This document shows, piece after piece, positions 24,916 to 36,708 of a stretch of DNA of 64,000 bases. The translations under genes and the position numbers were made by a program. Position 1 is the stretch's first letter, and every line of letters begins with the position of its first letter. The DNA lies in NCBI GenBank assembly GCA_963966185.1, contig CAWZYM010000398.1, positions 186,001 to 250,000 on the forward strand. Direction: 5' to 3'. The DNA comes from Rhabditoides inermis (taxonomy: Eukaryota > Nematoda > Chromadorea > Rhabditida > Rhabditidae). The notes under the pieces were generated by a model. It did not search any database. It was not told the origin of the DNA and worked only from the letters and a program-made list of their open reading frames with translations.

Positions 24916-25074
24916 AACTACTACCCTACCCGGCCCTCCGCTTCTCTCTCTCTCTATGCATAAAGTGTATGTGGTCGGGGATAAACTAGCTATATTATTC
25001 TGTATATCACCCACTGCCTTTGGATAAGTTACATGACACGGCGGCGGCGGCGGCGCGTATTGGGCAGAGGCTAG

Positions 25075-27218
25075 CTAGTGGTGTCGCGCGCATCGCGGTT
25101 GGGCTAGCAGTGCTTCCCTCGGGTCGGCCGGCGGATGAATGGACAGAGTCACCGAGTCGCTCGGGTCTCGCGAGTGGAACTGCAGCGCGTTCGCTGAGCA
25201 GAACATCTCCAAGGAAGTCTCCTCTGTCACTGAAACAAGGGGGTTAGGTTTAGTGAAACACGTAGGTACTTACATGTACAAATCTTGCGACTTGCTATAC
25301 TCATGCTGTGAATCGTCTGTCCCATGCGGAACTTTAGAAACCGCTCCGAGCACTGAAACAATGATGTGTGTTTGTCGTTTGTTTGTTGTTTGTTTACCTT
25401 GTCCGCGTCTCGCATGTTGACGACGTGAACATGAACAGAAATGCGGCTCGGCAAGAAAACGAGGCAGTTCTCTTTTGCGTGGGGATTCGAGATTGTCAAC
25501 GGCCGCTCCAGGTGAATGAGGCTGATCACGTCATTGCACTCTGAAAACGCCGTCCATAGAATCGTGAGGAAGTTGTTACTAATTGTAATATTCATGTACA
25601 ACGTGTGGGTTGATTTCACCCATTATGCATTTCAAATGGCCCCTCAACAAATGTGTGTTATATATAATATTCAACCATGTTAAATGAAATTCATATTTGT
25701 GCCTAACCGCATAGTTATGTCGCCTCAAGAGCAGAAGAGAAAACAATTCAAACACGGAAAGGCATAAGAGGATACTTCCCGCTAACTATATGATGATACC
25801 GTTAGGACCCCGGATTCAACCGGCTAAACAAAAAACTGTTGTATCATATATCCCGACCAATTAGAGCGCGGCGGGCGGGGAGCATTGTGTCACGTTCAAC
25901 AGTTAACCATATGCGGCAATGTGTACCGGAGCCGTAGTTGACTCAACACTCGGAGGAATAGAGAAAAAAAAATGCAGTTACCAGCAGACACAGACTCACC
26001 TAGCGCCGTCTTGAAGAAGGAGAATGCGAAGAGGAACGAGTGTCGCTGGTGCATGCGGTACACCAGTGTGTACTTGTGTCGGTCGCCGATGAACGGCGTC
26101 TCCTCGGAGCACGGTTCGTAGACAAGTTCCCCGTCTTCTCCCAACACCTGCAACATCCCCGGTTGCCTTGTCAATTTCAATGTTGTGACTCACTTGAAAT
26201 CGCCAGTCATTCGCAAGTGCAGCTTTGCAGTAGCTCTCCACATTCAAGAAGCTTAGCTGGAAACAGAGGGATGTATTGACACGCTTCATCGGCGCATGTG
26301 TATGTGATGCTATTTCGGGGAATGGCGCCATTTGGACTATTCGTTACTGCACAGTGTAGTTTTGTATTTCACCTGCTCCACTGTTCCGCCGCACCGGTCA
26401 CTGAGATCCCCACTAATACTAATCCAGGGTTCCGCGTGACTCATACCAGCTGCAATCGTTATTGCAAGCGCACGCATAGTAATTAAAAGTTTCGTGGAAT
26501 GCGAGGTTACTCATGCACGTTTAAGAATAGCGTACCCCGCGCCCGGGCACATAACAAATACTGGCGGAGTGCCGCCCACTTCGCAAAATCGCCAGCGTAG
26601 TGGAGGCGATAGAAAAACAATACGAGCCATTATAACGGTAATAGGCAGGTATTAGAGTATCAAAGTCCGACGCGTAAGCGTGCTCAATATAGTATGATTT
26701 AGTCACCCAAGTCAAATTGAATTGCGCTTCGCTCGTTGGCAATCAGGAAGTGAGCTCATCAGAATAGGAGCGTACCTTGAGTGCTCGGTGTTGTGGGACA
26801 GTGAGTTGAATATGACACTCGTCCGAGCCGACTCGTGACGACCGATACGCTTTCTCGGCTTCCAATGGACCGCCACATCCTTCTGCAACGATACTGTACA
26901 TCGGAGAACAGGGAAACCTGGGGGAACGTACATAGTAGTCTTAATTCAACAATATACGCGTGACACAAACACATTTTGATCAAGTGAAGTGTAAATGTGG
27001 GACCACCCACCGAGCTCTGTCCACAAATCCTGTCTCCGCATCAAATCCGTGTGTGATGTGGCCTGTAAATATTGGAAATGAGAGGAACAAGGAGGTTGCA
27101 GAGAAAATGAGGATTTGGATAAGCAAGAACAAAACTCACATATACAAATACAGTCCGCAGCAATATCAATATCAATGATCTCATCGGCATAGTGCTCTCT
27201 GAAATAGCGAAGCTGCAT
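25075..27218 (-). CDS. CUB-like domain protein
   Basis: About ten exons read in phase to the TAG at 25075-25077, giving about 330 residues. Internal exons contain FPCSPMYSIVAEGCGG, DRCGGTVEQLSFLNVESYC and NDWRFQVLGEDGELVYEPC. A C-terminal unit starts ECNDVISLIHLERPLTISNP, then has ENCLVFLPSRISVHVHVV, then KCSERFLKF and MFCSANALQFHSRD. The cysteine spacing and SNPHAKENC fit a CUB domain; an earlier unit may be a second, divergent one. CUB proteins are usually secreted or at the cell surface. The 5' end is uncertain: the ATG at 27218 (MQLRYFREHY) gives no clear signal peptide, so a true first exon may lie elsewhere. One small exon at about 26523-26565 with a weak acceptor is tentative. Confidence 0.55.
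25801..25838 (+). mobile_element. 3' end fragment of the SINE family
   Basis: AGGACCCCGGATTCAACCGG followed by CTAAACAAAAAAC is the complement of the 48277-48305 end of the full SINE, including the A-rich tail. Only about 30 bp of the element remains. It lies within an intron of the CUB-like gene, antisense to it. Confidence 0.65.
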
Positions 27219-27461
27219 TTACTCTCGCGTCAACTTCCGCGGGCACAAAAAAAGTGGGCGGCGCGTAAAGGGGCGGAGCGAACGCCCACTGTCATATCAC
27301 GGCGAGAGATAAGAAGAGGGGTGAGAGGGGGCGACAGATCAACGGATGGATTGATCGCTGTCGCTGATAAGTGGCCAGGGTGTGAGCTGATAAGGCGTCC
27401 ACGCATTCCCGTGTTTCACATAGGTTCGCAGAGCTTCGACTGCACATCCCTCGCGACTACG

Positions 27462-28679
27462 ATGGCCGACCTGCCGCTTGGAGGAGCGATCGACTCGCCT
27501 CGCAAGCTCATCTCCACCGTCAATCTACAGCTCGTAGCCAGCTTTATGCCAGGTGCGTACAGGTAACACTCCTGAAGGCAAGACAGGGCTGTTTCAGCTG
27601 CCAAGAACGTGGCGTCTGCGGGCACGGAACTGCTGCGCGCGTTCCACAGTGAGTGGAGGGTAGAGGGAGGGAGGGAGGGAGGGAGGGAGGGAAAGAAAGA
27701 GGGAGAGAGGGAGGGAGAGAGGGGGAGGGGCAGCGTCACGATGACTGTTTCAGCCCTGCACCGCGCTGTCGAAGCCTACTCGCACACCATCGAGGTACGC
27801 CGGAAAGAGAGAGAGGGAGAGAGAGAGAGACTCATGAATAGAGTAATCAGAGTAGGACCACGGTGACCATCATCATACCGATGACGACATCGAAGGCAAC
27901 TCGTTATAACCAATCAGTGCACACGCTGAATAGCGGACAGAGCCGGCGAGAGTGTAGCAGAGACATGGAGAGAGAGAGAGAGCAGGATCGCGCGCGCTAT
28001 TCTCCTTATACCGTATAAATGAGTCATAGAGCGCTCGAAAAGATGAACGGAAGCGTAAGGGGAGAGTGTGTGAGGGAGAGCGTGCATGTGTGTAAAGGTG
28101 GTGTGAACCACTTGGAGCGAGAAGTGAGGAGTCGTTGAGTGACGAGGGTCGACGTCTACACACACACACACAACAGGAAGTGATCGCAGGAAGGGGTGCG
28201 ATGAGATTTAGCTGATTACAAACAGTGTACAACACGTCATTGAGAGTTAATCAGTTAATTTCAAATGATGAGCTTGGAGAGAATGTTAAACAAGCTGTCG
28301 TCACAGTTGACAGTTCATCGAAGACGAATTGTCATAGCACAGGCTTGTTTTTAGGCACGATTTCTATTAATATGCTCTAGTATTTGGCATTCTTAATGCA
28401 AACGTGTGGCCAGTATCAAAACGTAGACAGAATGGTGGAGAAAGAGAGTGGGAGCCACGTGGAGCCAAAGTAGAAAACGAATTGTAGAGCGCGTCCGTTC
28501 GAGGAAAAACACATGAAATAGTTACAGCTATTTTGCAACCTATGTGTCATCTCGGGAGAATAGAAAGGATGAGAAAGACTGCAGGGGAGAAGAATGGAGA
28601 GTGATACGACAGCACAATTAGCTGGTAAAATACATATGACACAATGAAATCCCGACGAAAAAAACGGTTCGAGGAAAAC

Positions 28680-28717
<38 letters not shown>

Positions 28718-31700
28718 AGAGAGGGGAGAGAGAGAGATACCGCGAATAGCATCACACTCGCTCATTCATACAGTACTCATTGTGTCCGGCGGCATTGGTA
28801 TAGAAGGACTGCAGGCAGCGCCTCCGACGCTCAGTAGTAGACAGTTCTCAAAATTAATGAAGAGAAAATAAGTCGTTTTATTTCAGGAATTGGCGGCGTC
28901 AGCGAAGCGCGCGACGCCTGGAGCACAGGAGATAGCCAAGGAGCTGTCCAAGATGAACCGCGTGTCTATGGACGTGGTCCGCCACCACGAAAGAACCGTG
29001 AGTCACACCTCCATTCCTCCTAGATCGAGGCGCTCAAGCAAACAGGCGCGTTTCAATGCGCCAAAATCAGCGGTGACACGGCTCGCCGTATGCCGCAAAT
29101 AGACTGTCGCGCTACTCGTCATCGCTTGCCGGCGGCGCTAATGTGAGAAGCTGTGCGCACGGTAGATTAGACACACTCCATGCGGGTCAAGCGTGCTGTA
29201 GTCAAAAAAGAGTGGACTTGACTTAAGTCGCGCTGACAAATGCTTAGCTTGATACACGTGTATAATGTCCTTTAGGTGTCGCGGCTGGCCGTCATGGTGT
29301 CGGCGGCGAACAAGTACTCGCACGAGGAGAAGACCAAGCTGAAGCAGATGATCGCGGCGCACGCGAACCGCGAGAAGGAGCTGCGCGCCGAGGAGAAGCG
29401 CGGACTCAGGGTGAGCGGCCAGACACAATAGAGAGGCGGACAGCTGCTACTCTGACACCCCCCAGACAACCACCCACCTTCTCATAATGCAGCTGCAATT
29501 CAATTGGGCGAATATACTGTTTGCTACTGCGCCCGTGACGCGCCAGACACACCGGTTGCTATTAATATAGAATACTCGAGTAGGCTGAGTCACGCAGAGT
29601 CTTATACACGGTTCTATTCGAGGCCGCGCGAGCAGCTACCGTACACCCTCGAGCACACACACGACACACACGACACATTCATCATTAATCACAGAATGTG
29701 CACGAAAATATGCGATTAGAGGAATCAGGCATTGACACAAAGCGAAGCGAATGCTCGATAATGGATCTTTCGCATCAAGCTACTACTGAAAATCCCCACA
29801 AATACAACGAAAACAAAAAAGAGCGATTAAAAAACGTGAGAGCGAAGAGCGAAGGATGGATGCGTGGAAAGTGACGAGGGCTAGTTTCTATTTCGACCTT
29901 CTCGGGGCATGCACGCCAAAGCAGCCTATTTACTTCACGAGGATCTCATAGTTATTGCGGATTTCGACTGATCAACTCTTTCCACTGCCTGTATGAGAAA
30001 TTGATTATGATAGCATGCTGAGTTAATGGTCGAAGAACGCATAATCGCATAATCGAGACTGGAAATGTTTTTTCTCCATTCATTAGATGCACATAATATT
30101 ATAAAATGACAGAGAGAGAGGTGTCAATATAGTGAGCGGGAGAACAGTGAGATGATAGTGAGTGACGGACAGTAAGTGTGTGAGTGGGCGGGGCAGTGAC
30201 TCAATAAGGGAAGAAATCATTGGAAGCGCGGAGGGCGAAGCGATGTAGAGAAGAACACTGTAGAGCACACTGTAGACGCGGAAAGTTGGTGTAGTCCAGT
30301 GCGCGTCGTTTCTCGCATCACCATCAATCACAGACACTAGTAATTGCTCGCTTATGCAATTCGTCCGCGTTCAGACATTTTCTAGCGTGTCTGTCTATGG
30401 TACTCATATTTTTTTCGGAAAGAGCACAGCGTGTAGAGCAGGCGAGAGTAATAGCTTAATTAGTAGGAAACGTGGACTGACGCGCATTTGCGCGAGAATG
30501 GTCGATGAGCTACATAGTTCATAGTACTCAACACAGACCACGTTCACTCTGAATTGGGACTGTTGTGAAGCATTATTATGCACATAAAATGCAATGCACT
30601 CTACTGATGGCTACTGATGCCTATACAGAGAATGAAACGGAGTTCGTGGCGCAGTCGCCTTTTACTATTGTAATTATAACTTTCAACCGGTGCCTATGCA
30701 ATGGATGAAACATCTTACGAATATTCATCTTACGATCGCTACGACGGTAAGCGAGGGAGGAGGTGGCGTTAATGTGTTTTGTAAATCAACTCATCCAGTG
30801 TGTATGTGTGCGGAATCGTACGATTCTTCTAAGCGGATCTGACCGGAAGTAGTCGTTGACGATGAGCAAAACACGCAGCCTGCTCTCTCATAGTAATTAC
30901 AATGACGCGTTGGAGCGGAATGGTGGCACGGTCTGCAAACATTATATAGCTTAGTCCCATTACCCGTCAGCAACTATGCGCGCGTAATAGAGTGCGAGAA
31001 GAGGAGGGCGTGAACTCTTCTCTCTTCTTTTTTTTTGCAAAGAAATCTTTGAGAGATGTACATAATGTATTGGACAGTGGCGGGATGGGAGTCAGATGAG
31101 GCATCTATCCTCCCCCACGTCCACCAATATACATACATACACACAACACGCTCGTGTTTTGCAAACGAGATGATTAAGAAGAGATTTGGCGAGCGAGATA
31201 TGCAATTTGGCGGGTGGTTGTAGTGATCCGCGAACGCATCACGTGTAATGTGCGGATATGCATAGTAACTAGTAACCGATATGATTGTAGACGGAGGATG
31301 AGCTGGACGAGTTCTACGTGAAGGAGGCGCGCCACTTCTGCCAGCAGCAGGAGATGCGCTACGCGTTCTTTCTCAACAAACACCGCGCCTGGTTCTCCAG
31401 GTACGCGGAACAGTGGGGGACGGCAGAGCATGGTTTTGCAGCTACAACGACCTGCTCTCGTTCGCGAGCAGCCTGCAAGACGACGACGACGACGAGTCTT
31501 CGTCGGAGAGCGAGTCCTCCGAGTCCTCCGAGTCCGAGTCGACCCAGTCGACCGACTCGGTCCACTCCAAGCCGCCCTCCCACAACACACTCTCCGTCAA
31601 CAACGTCACCAAGGTGAGCAAGTGAGATCGGGAGTACTGTAATAGGTATGTTCCAGTCTCGCTCCACCAGCCACGTCTCTTTCGCCTCTGACCAGGTGAA

Positions 31701-33631
31701 CGCTGAGCATACGGCCGAGGAGACCAGCATCCTCACTGCGGAGGAGGAGAAGGCGCCGGAGCCGGAGCAGGAGAAGGAGCAGGAGAAGGAAAAGGAGCAA
31801 GAGAAGGAGCAGGAGCAGGAGGTGGAGGAGGAGGTTGTGGTGGTGCAACCGGCTGTCCAGATCGCCGTTGAGAAGGCACCCGTTGTAGTTGCCGTGGAGC
31901 AATCGTTCGTGGTGAGTGGGGTTATCAGATGCAAAAGTCGCGCGCTAGAACATCATAGGAAAAGTAATAGGGAGCGCGCTCTCCGCCTGAGAACATGTCA
32001 ATAGGCCACCAGCGTATGTCCGGGTGATAGTGGAATATATATTTGTCGGTTTGTTTACTCAAAAACCAGCAACAACTGAGTAAGTGAAGGTAAATCAAAA
32101 TATGTGAGTGTGAATAGTCGCAGTGAATATTGTAAAAGTGCGCATTGGTGTCTGGGCGTAGCTATTTGTGGATTGCAGGTGGCGGCGGCAGTGGCCTCGC
32201 CGGCGCTCTCCCGTGCATCCTCCATGGGAGAGATTCCCTCGCCCCCGCCCTCTGTCATAGGGGTGAGTCACCAGGCAACACTGCCTTTCCACAAACTTCG
32301 CTCGCAGCACACCAGCGACTCTGTGCAGCTGGTGAGCCAGAAGCGCCGCAGCTCGTCTGTGCGCGACGCCGCTGCCGCTGCCGCAACGCCCGCTGCCGCA
32401 CCGCGACATATCGTGAGCTCACATTTGTTTGATTTTTAATCTACCGAATTGCGTCGAAGGCGCTCAGGGAACAGTGACATTGTAGAGAACAGCGATGCTA
32501 AAGCGTTAATCATCATGTGACTTGGCGATTGTGGGCTTGAGAGAGCAGGCAGTGAGTAGAGAAGAGAAGAGGGAACGCGATGAGAAAGAGGTATCATCAT
32601 ACATACACACACTTACAGTTGGCTTGCCGCTTATACAAAACACTCGCATAGACACTGGCACTGAGAAAATTCTTGACGAGATCGAGAGAATCCCCTCTGG
32701 GCACCGTGAATAGAATAGAAAGGCGCTCTCGCTCCCTCTCTCTCTCTTTGCAAATCAGCACTATTCAAGTGATGAGTATTTCAGGAACATCTATTGCTAG
32801 TTACTCATTGAGTGGGAGAGAAACAGGAATAAATGAGAGGAGCGTAGTACTCTCCCTTATTGGGGGGGGGGTGAAAGATGACGACAGAAGAAGGAGGAGT
32901 GCGTGAGACTAGGGGAATACGCCTAATAAGACAGTGAATCATTGTCTCCCTCCCTTTTTATTGTCCTATTGCACGCCGGTGTCTGTCTGAGCACCTCGTC
33001 ATTCTGATGACTTGGGGGCTTACCGCTAAAGAGTGCGAGCTGAGCCGCTCTCGTGCCGGATATCACTAATCACTAGCCCTAGTGCATGATGGTTATGATG
33101 AAGCAAGTCTCGATTAGCGTGTTTCGTGTTGCAGGATGCGGTCGTGTCTTCGAGCGTTGAAGTCGCCGCGGCTCCCGCACCCACTCCCGCACCCACGCCT
33201 CTTGTCAACCCACCAAAGACCGCGCCCGGTGAGTCTCGGTTCTTGCAAGTGACATGTTGCAATCACTCGCAGCCGATGCGTGGGTCCGCGCTTCCTATGC
33301 GCGCACTTCCCGATATAGCCCCTTGCCACGTGTGTCGACGTTTCTTCCATGCGCGAAAATAGATAGTACACACAAGTGCGGGTATTCCGAATATAGGGAG
33401 GCACAATACCGTCGTCGGAAGAAGACTCTTGACTCGAAACAAATTGCCGCCCGAGGGGGGATGTAGTGTATATAATAGCACACCCTCCTCAATACACCCT
33501 ATCTAGCGATGATGTGGTGGTATGTTTAGTCATCGTCGCTGCCGCCGCTGCGCCCGTTGCTGCTCAAGCGTTCGGGGCGAGCGACTACGGAAAGACTCTC
33601 ATTGTCACAGAGAACTTCAATGCCAAGGTAG

Positions 33632-33694
<63 letters not shown>

Positions 33695-33992
33695 CAGACG
33701 CGCGACCAGTTGACGGTGAACGAGGGCGATCGGGTGGTGCTGATCAAGTCGGGCACGCGAGGCTGGGTGTTCATCAAAGACAGGGTCTCGGAGAGGTGCG
33801 TGGGAGGCGGAGGGAGGGAAAAAGGGTTGGAGGGATAGGCGCAGTCATCGCTTGTCACATGCCCCACTCATTCATTATGCGTCGGTGTCTATTGCTCCCG
33901 GTGATATTAGCTCTCTCCATTCATTGCCCACGACGTCACTTTCTCTTTGCAGGACCGGCTGGATTCCGGCGACTTTTGTACGCTCGCACTGA
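27462..33992 (+). CDS. I-BAR (IMD) and SH3 protein, IRSp53/MIM family
   Basis: Fourteen exons give about 500 residues. MADLPLGGAIDSPRKLISTV opens an I-BAR domain of about 190 residues; PAAKNVASAGTELLRAFH, ELAASAKRATPGAQEIAKEL and FYVKEARHFCQQQEMRYAFF match the helical IMD of BAIAP2. The middle is disordered: DDDDDESSSESESSESS, then QEKEQEKEKEQEKEQEQE, then Ala/Pro-rich exons. The last three exons form an SH3 domain: LIVTENFNAKTRDQLTVNEG, DRVVLIKSGTRGWVF, TGWIPATFVRSH. Stop TGA at 33990-33992. Family knowledge: I-BAR domains bind PIP2 membranes and drive outward protrusions, and the SH3 recruits WAVE/Ena-type actin regulators. C. elegans has one such gene (M04F3.5). The intron before the second SH3 exon is a pure GA tract (33633-33690). 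Confidence 0.85.
27655..27735 (+). repeat. (GGGA)n/(GA)n tract in the I-BAR gene
   Basis: A GGGA-rich purine tract begins a few bases after the donor at 27651 and fills most of a 100-bp intron. Confidence 0.9.
28681..28736 (+). repeat. (GA)n tract
   Basis: GA dinucleotides with a G8 interruption, within the 1-kb intron of the I-BAR gene, about 150 bp before the acceptor. Confidence 0.9.
29413..31288 (+). other. Long I-BAR intron
   Basis: A 1.9-kb intron between the EEKRGLR exon and the TEDELDEF exon. It contains only short frames. I see no nested gene or repeat family member in it. Confidence 0.5.
33633..33690 (+). repeat. (GA)n tract filling an intron before an SH3 exon
   Basis: The whole intron is about 65 bp and consists of GTAGACAGC, GA repeats, and ATTTGCAG. 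The repeat occupies the position of branch point and pyrimidine tract. Confidence 0.9.
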
Positions 33993-34255
33993 CACCTCAT
34001 CGGCTCTGCAAGACTGTCTGCCAAGTCCTCACCCCCTTTCCCCTTCCCTTCGAGAGCTCATGAGAGAGTGTGTACTGTAGCGCCAGAAAGATTGTAGCCC
34101 CGGAGAGAGAGAGAGAGAGAGAGAGTGATTATATATACTATATACACATATATGATGATAAATGAATACCTTTATTACATGAATGGGGCGTGAATCACCG
34201 GGAAAGCACCTGTATTGTCATAGGCGTAAGTATGTGATTGCGCATTGTTAGTAGC

Positions 34256-36519
34256 TTAGAGGGTTAGTAGGAGAGGAAGTAGGATGAGGGTTAGAGAGGC
34301 GAGGGCAGCTGCCGACGCCAGCTCGCAGTAGGGAAGGTACACGTGCACAGGACGAGAAATCGCCTGGAACGAGACGAGAGTGACACGCACCATATATGGA
34401 ATAGTATCCGTGATATTCCGACCCTCTTAAAGATATTCCGACTTTATTCCTGACTCACTAGCACTTACTCGCATGACACATTTCACTATCGCCGCATAAT
34501 TGTGAATTCCTAATTTAGAGACAAAAAAAAACGTGAGAAATGAATGTGTGCGACTGTAACATTGTACTTGTGCCTGATTCAGGGTGAGTACCGTACCTCG
34601 ATCATGACCGCGAGCCCGTCATGGCCACACTCACTCTCCACAATCGGCGTCACACAATCCACGTACGTCTGTAGCGCGCTGCAAAGAAACCGTAATTATG
34701 ACTTCACTAGAGAACAGTGGCGAGTAAGTATTCGCTACTGACTCACTTCGAATCGGAGCAGTGACACACAGAGGAAAGAGTGTGTGAGCGGATATAAGAT
34801 ATAAGACAGTGTCTACGTGTTTGACAGTAGTCCACGAGACTAATTATTTCGCCGTGAAGTGCATAATAGCATAATAGAAACGCATACAAGCAGGCGCCGG
34901 TTCCGGAGTTGTAGTCGTTGTACATCTCGTGTTGTTTGCGAACCACGTCAAGGAAACTCTATAAAAAGCTCTATTCGTGTGACTTTTGATCAGAGATGGC
35001 GGAAATGTCGAGCTAATTCGCACTATATACAAACCCAATGCAAACCCACCTGCTCGCACAGGTGCATTTCAGGACCCGTCGACACCTCGATGAAACAATT
35101 CCAGTGCAGCAGCATAGCTAAACTGGGAGAGTGACGAATCGTAGTGATGTTTTTTTTTCTGATAGGATTTCAAAAGATCTGCTACCTGACATGCCGTCTC
35201 CGCATACGTATGAGAGCGCGGCCTCTGTGACGCCGAAGCGGGAGCGGAGAGGCTCGCGGCGGAGGCAAGGAAGACGGTGACCCGCAGTGCATCCCACAAA
35301 CCGAGTGTACGCGCTGCAACAATGCACTTCGCATTCGTGGCAATCACCAATACACGTGTGATGTGGCTATTCAGGAACGAGAGTAGTTCGAACTCACCCG
35401 CACACTTTCACAAAGTGATCGAGGGTGCGGTTCTTGAAGTCGGAGAACGAGGGACCTCCCAGGGCAAACACTCCAAGAAAATTGAGCTCGTCTGAGCACC
35501 TGCAATATGTAATGCTCATCAGTCAGGGATTGTGAGACACTCACTGCTCCACGAGACGCTGACCTTCGGGGGTGCATGATTCAATAACATCCTGCGAAAA
35601 CGCTGAAACCATTTTGTATGCGTTTTGTTTTATAAACAACAAATAAACACTTATGGTCCCTGGTTGTTTTCAAAATATAATTGTTTTCAAAATATAATTG
35701 TTTTCAAAATCTAAAATTTCGCGCCTAACGAAAACGTGGTGTATACACTGGAAAAACTAGATTCTCACTACATGATCAGCTGGCCTTGTTGAATTTCTTT
35801 TCCATTGTTGTTGTTGTGTTTGCGTATTCAAATTAATCATTATTTTATCTTCGTAACAATCAGTCGATTGTACGTTTGCTACATTCATTGTTTCATTCGT
35901 CTTTGTTAACTTATAAGCTCGAATTACTTGGATTTGAGGTTTGTTCACTGTGAGTCATCGGCGTCTATCGCGCGTTTAATTATTACTTTGTGTTTAATAA
36001 TATATTCTGAGTGTTATTTTAATACATAATGCGTATTAGATTATCACATTGGATGTATCATCATTTCAGGGAGTTTGCATCCCGTTCTTGCCAAAGACGA
36101 GCCTCTCAGTAACTCACTTCATTCCTTCTTCATATTTATTTGTGAGTTATTACTACCATATTACGCTATTAATTGATTAATTGGGTGTTATGCTAATACT
36201 ATGTCGTTGCAGTGACGAACCTATATCGCCCTAGTGCTATCGTCATTCGAGGTGGCACAGTACTCGCATCACCCCGTCTCATCTACACCTACTGTTGACT
36301 ACTGTGAGTTTGTTGTTAGTAATTTATTTCATTGCCTATTTCTCACAGTGTGAAACAATGGGTTACCGGTTACCTGAACAAAATAACACACGCGCTATAA
36401 AGAACTTTATGCAGTAGATGCGTTCTGTACGTACGACTTTACCTATTCACCAGCAGACCTACCGAACCCCAATACGTACCGAACTGTAGTGGAAGGAGTA
36501 GCAGTAGCAGTAGCCTCAT
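34256..36519 (-). CDS. Cysteine-rich, probably GPI-anchored protein
   Basis: Eight exons give about 215 residues. MRLLLLLLLPLQFAFS is a signal peptide. The mature part has regularly spaced cysteines: IESCTPEG, QCSDELNFLGVF, FVKVCAYTRFVGC, SYVCGDGMS, HWNCFIEV, HLCEQSF, GACFALQTYVDC and VESECGHDG. It ends SAAALASLTLILLPLLLTL, a hydrophobic tail directly at the stop, typical of GPI addition. The pattern resembles nematode families of secreted Cys-rich four-helix proteins (DUF19/T20D4.11-like), but I cannot name it with certainty. It reads convergently with the I-BAR gene, stops 264 bp apart. A 900-bp first intron separates the signal peptide from the rest. Confidence 0.7.
35668..35715 (+). repeat. 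17-bp tandem repeat
   Basis: ATTGTTTTCAAAATATA recurs about three times head to tail within the first intron of the Cys-rich gene. Confidence 0.85.
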
Positions 36520-36708
36520 AGTACCGTGCTTGGTCGACTCGCCGATGTAGCTGACTGACCCTCAGCCGTTATTCGCCCTCTTTGTGTTTGTTTGAGCGTG
36601 CTCGCGCGAATGACAGGCGACTTCCTCCTCTCACTCACATCACACAACGATATCACGACTTCACTCAGCCGCACACTCGTTTATCCATACAGTGACACTA
36701 GCAATGGG

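Noticed and set aside
31359..31934. 191-residue Ser/Cys-rich minus-strand frame
   Set aside because: Complement of the Asp/Glu/Gln-rich linker exons of the I-BAR protein.
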